The notes under the pieces: model-generated
What the model was told of the DNA's origin: nothing
The model's database searches: none
What the model saw: only the letters and a program-made list of their open reading frames with translations
Shown: positions 60,940-64,000 of the stretch, piece after piece
How positions within the stretch are numbered: position 1 is the first letter of the stretch
Layout: each line of letters opens with the position of its first letter
Assembly: GCF_003253745.1 (NCBI RefSeq)
Contig: NZ_MZXV01000056.1
Location: 1 to 64,000 of the forward strand
DNA from: Mesorhizobium kowhaii
Lineage (GTDB): Bacteria; Pseudomonadota; Alphaproteobacteria; Rhizobiales; Rhizobiaceae
DNA length: 64,000 nucleotides
Reading direction: 5' to 3'
Made by a program: the position numbers and the translations under genes

Positions 60940-62379
60940 TCAGCTGCGTTTCTTGGCCCTGCCGGCGAACGGGTTGTCCGACGTGCGCAGCGCAATGCGG
61001 ATCGGCACGCCAGGCATGTCGAAGGCTTCGCGCAAGCTGTTGGAGAGATAGCGGACATAGGATTGCGGCATCGCATCCGGCCGCGAGCACTGGACGACGA
61101 AGCCCGGCGGCCGCGTCTTGGCCTGGGTGACATATTTGACCTTCAGCCGGCGGCCGGCGACGGCAGGCGGCGGATGATGCGCCAGGATGCTTTCCAGCCA
61201 GCGGTTGAGCTTGCCGGTCGAGACGCGGCTGTTCCACACCTTGTGGGTCCTCAGCACCGCATCCATCAGCTTGTCGAGGCCGCGCCCGGTTTCGGCCGAG
61301 ACAGGCACCGCCTGGATGCCGCGCACCTGCGGCAGAAGCCGCTCGGTCTTCTCGCGCAGCTCCGCCAGAAGCTCCTGCGGATGGTCGATCAGGTCCCATT
61401 TGTTGAAGGCGATCACCGGCGCCCGCCCCTCGCGGACGATCAGGTCGGCGATCTGCAGATCCTGCTTCTCGAAAGGAATGGTGGCGTCGAGCACGATGAT
61501 GACGATCTCGGCAAAGCGGATGGCGCGCAAGCCATCCTGCACCGACATCACTTCCAGCTTTTCGTGGATCCTCGCCTTGCGGCGCATGCCGGCCGTGTCG
61601 AACAGTTTCAGGCGGCGGCCATGCCAGTCCCAGTCGACCGAGATGGAATCACGGGTGATGCCGGCTTCCGGCCCGGTCAACAGCCGCTCCTCGCCGATCA
61701 GCGCATTGATCAGCGTCGATTTGCCGGCATTCGGACGGCCGACGACGGCGATGCGCATCGGCTTGGTGTCGTCATACCAATGCACATCTTCCGCATCCGG
61801 ATCGACGATGTCTTCGCCGATCAGCACCTCGCCGGCGACGACCTCTTCGTCTTCACCGTCTTCTTCTTCACCAAAGGCGCGTGCCTCGCCAAGTGCGCCG
61901 ATCACCGCGTCGCGCAGGTCTGGCATGCCCTGGCCATGTTCGGCCGACACCGGGATCGGCTCACCGAGGCCGAGCTCCCAGGCCTCCAGCATGCCGCCCT
62001 GGGCGCCCTTCGCCTCGGCCTTGTTGGCGACCAGCACGACCGGCTTGCCGGACTTGCGCACGATCTCGGCAAATGTCTTGTCGTCGGGCATCAGGCCGGA
62101 TTTGGCATCGACCGTGAAGAAGATCAGGTCGGCCTCGCGGATGGCGATCTCGGTCTGCGCGCGCATGCGGCCGGGCAAGGTCGAGGCGGCGGCATCCTCG
62201 AACCCGGCGGTGTCAATGACTTCGAAATGCAGGTCGTAAAGCTTGGCGGCATGAACGCGGCGATCGCGGGTGACGCCCGGCGTGTCATCGACAAGCGCCA
62301 GCTTCCTTCCCACCAGCCGATTGAAAAGAGTCGATTTGCCGACGTTAGGTCTGCCGATGATGGCGACTTTGAAGGTCAC
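60940..62379 (-). CDS. der: Ribosome-assembly GTPase Der (EngA)
   Basis: 479 residues with two GTPase domains. G1 motifs are GRPNVGKST (about residues 9-17) and GRPNAGKST (about 212-220); G3 DTAGFED and DTAGMRRK; G4 NKAE and NKWD. An acidic insert EEEDGEDEEVVAGEVL lies in the linker. The C-terminal KH-like domain (NRWLESILAHHPPPAVAGRRLKVKYVTQ) binds rRNA. Der acts in 50S assembly. The start overlaps the end of the upstream TPR gene by 4 nt. Confidence 0.96.
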   Translation of the reverse strand: MTFKVAIIGRPNVGKSTLFNRLVGRKLALVDDTPGVTRDRRVHAAKLYDLHFEVIDTAGFEDAAASTLPGRMRAQTEIAIREADLIFFTVDAKSGLMPDDKTFAEIVRKSGKPVVLVANKAEAKGAQGGMLEAWELGLGEPIPVSAEHGQGMPDLRDAVIGALGEARAFGEEEDGEDEEVVAGEVLIGEDIVDPDAEDVHWYDDTKPMRIAVVGRPNAGKSTLINALIGEERLLTGPEAGITRDSISVDWDWHGRRLKLFDTAGMRRKARIHEKLEVMSVQDGLRAIRFAEIVIIVLDATIPFEKQDLQIADLIVREGRAPVIAFNKWDLIDHPQELLAELREKTERLLPQVRGIQAVPVSAETGRGLDKLMDAVLRTHKVWNSRVSTGKLNRWLESILAHHPPPAVAGRRLKVKYVTQAKTRPPGFVVQCSRPDAMPQSYVRYLSNSLREAFDMPGVPIRIALRTSDNPFAGRAKKRS

Positions 62380-63044
62380 GACGCACTGCCCGACCCGCGG
62401 ATAAGCTCGGACATCAAGGTTGCCCGCTCACGGGTGTTGCGCGGGGCGCCGTCGTCGGCGGCAATCTGGTCGAACAGCTTCAGCGCATCCTGGGTCTTGC
62501 CTTCCTTCCAGGCGGAAAGACCGAGCGCCTCGCGCGCCGTGTGGCGCAGCGTGTTGGTATCGGATGTAAGCGCCTCGACACGGCTGGACACGTCGGCGAA
62601 GGAGCCATGGTCGACAAGCAGGAGCGCTGCCCTGAGGCGTGCCATGTCGCGAATGCCTGAAGGAATGGCCGTGTCGGCGGCAACGTTGTCGAAATCCTTG
62701 ACGGCGGCGTCGACGTCGCCCTTGTTGGCCTTGACGGTCGCGGCCCGCATGCGGGCGAGCAGCGGATAAGCGCCGTAGCCGTCCTTCTCCAACTGATCGA
62801 GCGCGGTCAGCGCTTCGTCATTCTTGCCGTCATTGGCAAGTTTCAGCGCCTGCGAGAACGCATCGCCGGAGCGGTTGGCGCGCGTCTCGTCCCAATAGCG
62901 ATAGCCGACGAAAGCGGCGGTGCCGAGCACCACGAGGATCGCGAGGACAAGCAAGGCGGGACCGAAACGGTCCCACAGCTTCTGCGCCTGTTCGCGACGC
63001 ATCTCGTCGTTGACTTCACGGATAAAACTGTCGTCGGACATCAA
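62376..63044 (-). CDS. YfgM-like membrane-anchored TPR protein
   Basis: 222 residues starting MMSDDSFIREVNDEMRREQAQKL; one membrane helix, FGPALLVLAILVVLGTAAFVGY (about residues 27-48). The remainder forms TPR-like helices (GDAFSQALKLANDGKNDEALTALDQLEKDG). This matches YfgM-type proteins, which bind the Sec translocon and periplasmic chaperones. It is coupled to der by a 4-nt overlap, as in many Proteobacteria (yfgM-yfgL-der). Confidence 0.88.
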   Translation of the reverse strand: MMSDDSFIREVNDEMRREQAQKLWDRFGPALLVLAILVVLGTAAFVGYRYWDETRANRSGDAFSQALKLANDGKNDEALTALDQLEKDGYGAYPLLARMRAATVKANKGDVDAAVKDFDNVAADTAIPSGIRDMARLRAALLLVDHGSFADVSSRVEALTSDTNTLRHTAREALGLSAWKEGKTQDALKLFDQIAADDGAPRNTRERATLMSELIRGSGSAS

Positions 63045-63249
63045 TCAAACCATTCCTGCCCTCGCGGGCCGTTGTCAGCCCGCGTTTTAGCGAAATTTTG
63101 TCGGCATGGAAGGGGTTCGACCGGAAAATCGCCTATTCCCAGGGCAGACGGCCGAAAAGGCCAATCGCACCCACGCCACATTTGCGCGATAGCCGGCTTC
63201 CAGACATTCCCCGAGTCAAGATCAGCCCGAGTTAAGATTCAGAGTGCCG

Positions 63250-64000
63250 ATGTACCGTCCGTTTCGCGTTGTTGCGTTTTCCCTCGCCTCGCTCGCCGTT
63301 GCCGGCGGAGCTTTGGCCGATCCACCGGTGCCACCGACGCCGGCAAAGCCCAAACAGGTCGTCATCATCTCGTTCGACAGCGCCCGCGACATTTCGCAGT
63401 GGAAGCGCAGCCGCGCGCTGGCGCAGCGCACCGGCGCGCATTTCACCTACTTCCTGTCCTGTGTCTTCCTGCTGTCGACGGAGACACGCAAGGAATACAC
63501 GGCGCCCGGCAAAACGGCCGGCAAATCCAACATCGGCTTTGCCGCCTCCAAGCAGGAGGTGACCGAGCGGCTCGAACAGATCGGACTTGCCGCCTCCGAA
63601 GGTCACGACATCGCCAGCCATGGCTGCGGCCATTTCGACGGCAAGGACTGGAGCAAGGCCGACTGGCTGAAGGAGCTCGGTTCGTTCGAGCATATTCTCG
63701 AGAACGCCTATGCGATCAACGGTATCGCGCCCGAACCCAAGGGCTGGCGCGATTTCGCGCGGCATGCGGTGGTCGGTTTCCGCGCGCCGTATCTGTCGAC
63801 AGGCAAGGCGCTCTACGAGGCGCTGCCGGCGGCCGGCTATCAGTTCGACGCCAGCGGCGTCTCGCAGGGCCCTGCCCGGCCGGCGGCCAACCACGGCATC
63901 ATGCGCTTTTCACTGCCGCAGATTCCGGAAGGACCGAAATCAAGGCCGGTCATCGCCATGGACTATAATCTCTATGTCAGACATTCCGGCGGTTTCGAGC
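63250..64000 (+). CDS. Exported polysaccharide deacetylase, cut by the window end
   Basis: The first 250 residues are visible, starting MYRPFRVVAFSLASLAVAGGAL, a signal peptide ending near ALADP (about residue 23). The NodB-homology domain begins with KQVVIISFDSARDISQWKRS, where motif 1 (usual TFDDG) appears as SFDSA. Motif 2 is SHGCGHFDG, with the two metal histidines, and motif 3 is RAPYLSTGKAL. The altered motif 1 may weaken catalysis. Such enzymes deacetylate chitin, peptidoglycan or other amino sugars. It is open at position 64000; its frame differs from the long overlapping frames on the other strand. Confidence 0.85.
   Translation, partial: MYRPFRVVAFSLASLAVAGGALADPPVPPTPAKPKQVVIISFDSARDISQWKRSRALAQRTGAHFTYFLSCVFLLSTETRKEYTAPGKTAGKSNIGFAASKQEVTERLEQIGLAASEGHDIASHGCGHFDGKDWSKADWLKELGSFEHILENAYAINGIAPEPKGWRDFARHAVVGFRAPYLSTGKALYEALPAAGYQFDASGVSQGPARPAANHGIMRFSLPQIPEGPKSRPVIAMDYNLYVRHSGGFE

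Noticed and set aside
60571..62769. Plus-strand frame of 732 codons opposite der
   Set aside because: Antisense shadow of der and the TPR gene; repetitive Gly/Asp/His composition without any family feature.

Overview
The window is chromosomal DNA of high G+C from an alphaproteobacterium of the order Rhizobiales, most probably Mesorhizobium or a close relative. The call rests on gene content and local order: a split-b ATP synthase Fo cluster (atpI-atpB-atpE-atpF'-atpF), a GntR-type biotin regulator with TTATAGATAA boxes, BluB-type cobalamin synthesis under a B12 riboswitch, a RibBA protein with a degenerate second domain, DUF1344, DUF6101 and RT0821-type surface proteins, and a palindromic intergenic element of the kind common in Mesorhizobium. 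No nodulation, nitrogen-fixation, conjugation, phage, CRISPR, rRNA or tRNA genes are visible. Most genes are housekeeping.

Layout. 1-1018: the edge of an IS630-type element, a VapC toxin whose antitoxin gene is reduced to a C-terminal stub, and a small membrane protein frameshifted by a 17-bp tandem duplication. 1167-8794 (minus strand apart from one GFA gene): two RNA methyltransferases, dxs, a pirin, DUF2277, xseB and a histone-deacetylase-like amidohydrolase. 8928-15825: B12 riboswitch and bluB, a membrane protein, a TetR/MFS pair with three operator copies, ribBA, aroC and DUF1344. 16007-21269: carbonic anhydrase, histidine phosphatase, fabI, a DnaJ-type protein, a surface lipoprotein, pdxH and an enoyl-CoA hydratase. 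21288-33498: acyl-CoA dehydrogenase, GH25 lysozyme, purD, a PhyH dioxygenase divergent from a LysR gene, ubiA, DUF6101, an FAD-linked oxidase, a Sua5-type tRNA modification enzyme and two small exported proteins. 33676-35410: an alpha/beta hydrolase divergent from a LysR gene with less GC-rich sequence, perhaps acquired.

35596-42514: an acidic protein, glyS preceded by a 119-bp tandem repeat that encodes coupled 39-residue mini-ORFs, glyQ, GNAT and a TPR lipoprotein-like protein. 42751-44645: bioY with DUF1284 and bioR, both promoters carrying a BioR box. 44753-49696: polyprenyl diphosphate synthase, DUF2007, a TrmN6-type methyltransferase, an S49 peptidase, a small membrane protein, ispE and moaB. 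49846-54074: a second GFA protein, a frameshifted PhyH gene, a glycosyltransferase, a radical SAM protein and rnhB. 54249-58409: the ATP synthase Fo genes and a SleB-type hydrolase. 58559-64000: an MFS/LysR pair, der with its membrane-bound TPR partner, and the start of a polysaccharide deacetylase.

Isoprenoid supply (dxs, ispE) feeds the polyprenyl synthase and UbiA of ubiquinone synthesis. BluB, RibBA, PdxH and BioY/BioR cover cofactor metabolism. I found no clearly new multi-gene system. The most unusual structure is the tandem, translationally coupled leader in front of glyS. Other notable signals are the triple TetR operator, palindromic elements that begin at stop codons, a strong hairpin around the rnhB start codon, heptanucleotide repeats that invade the end of aroC, and several young lesions (vapB, the 17-bp duplication, the PhyH frameshift).
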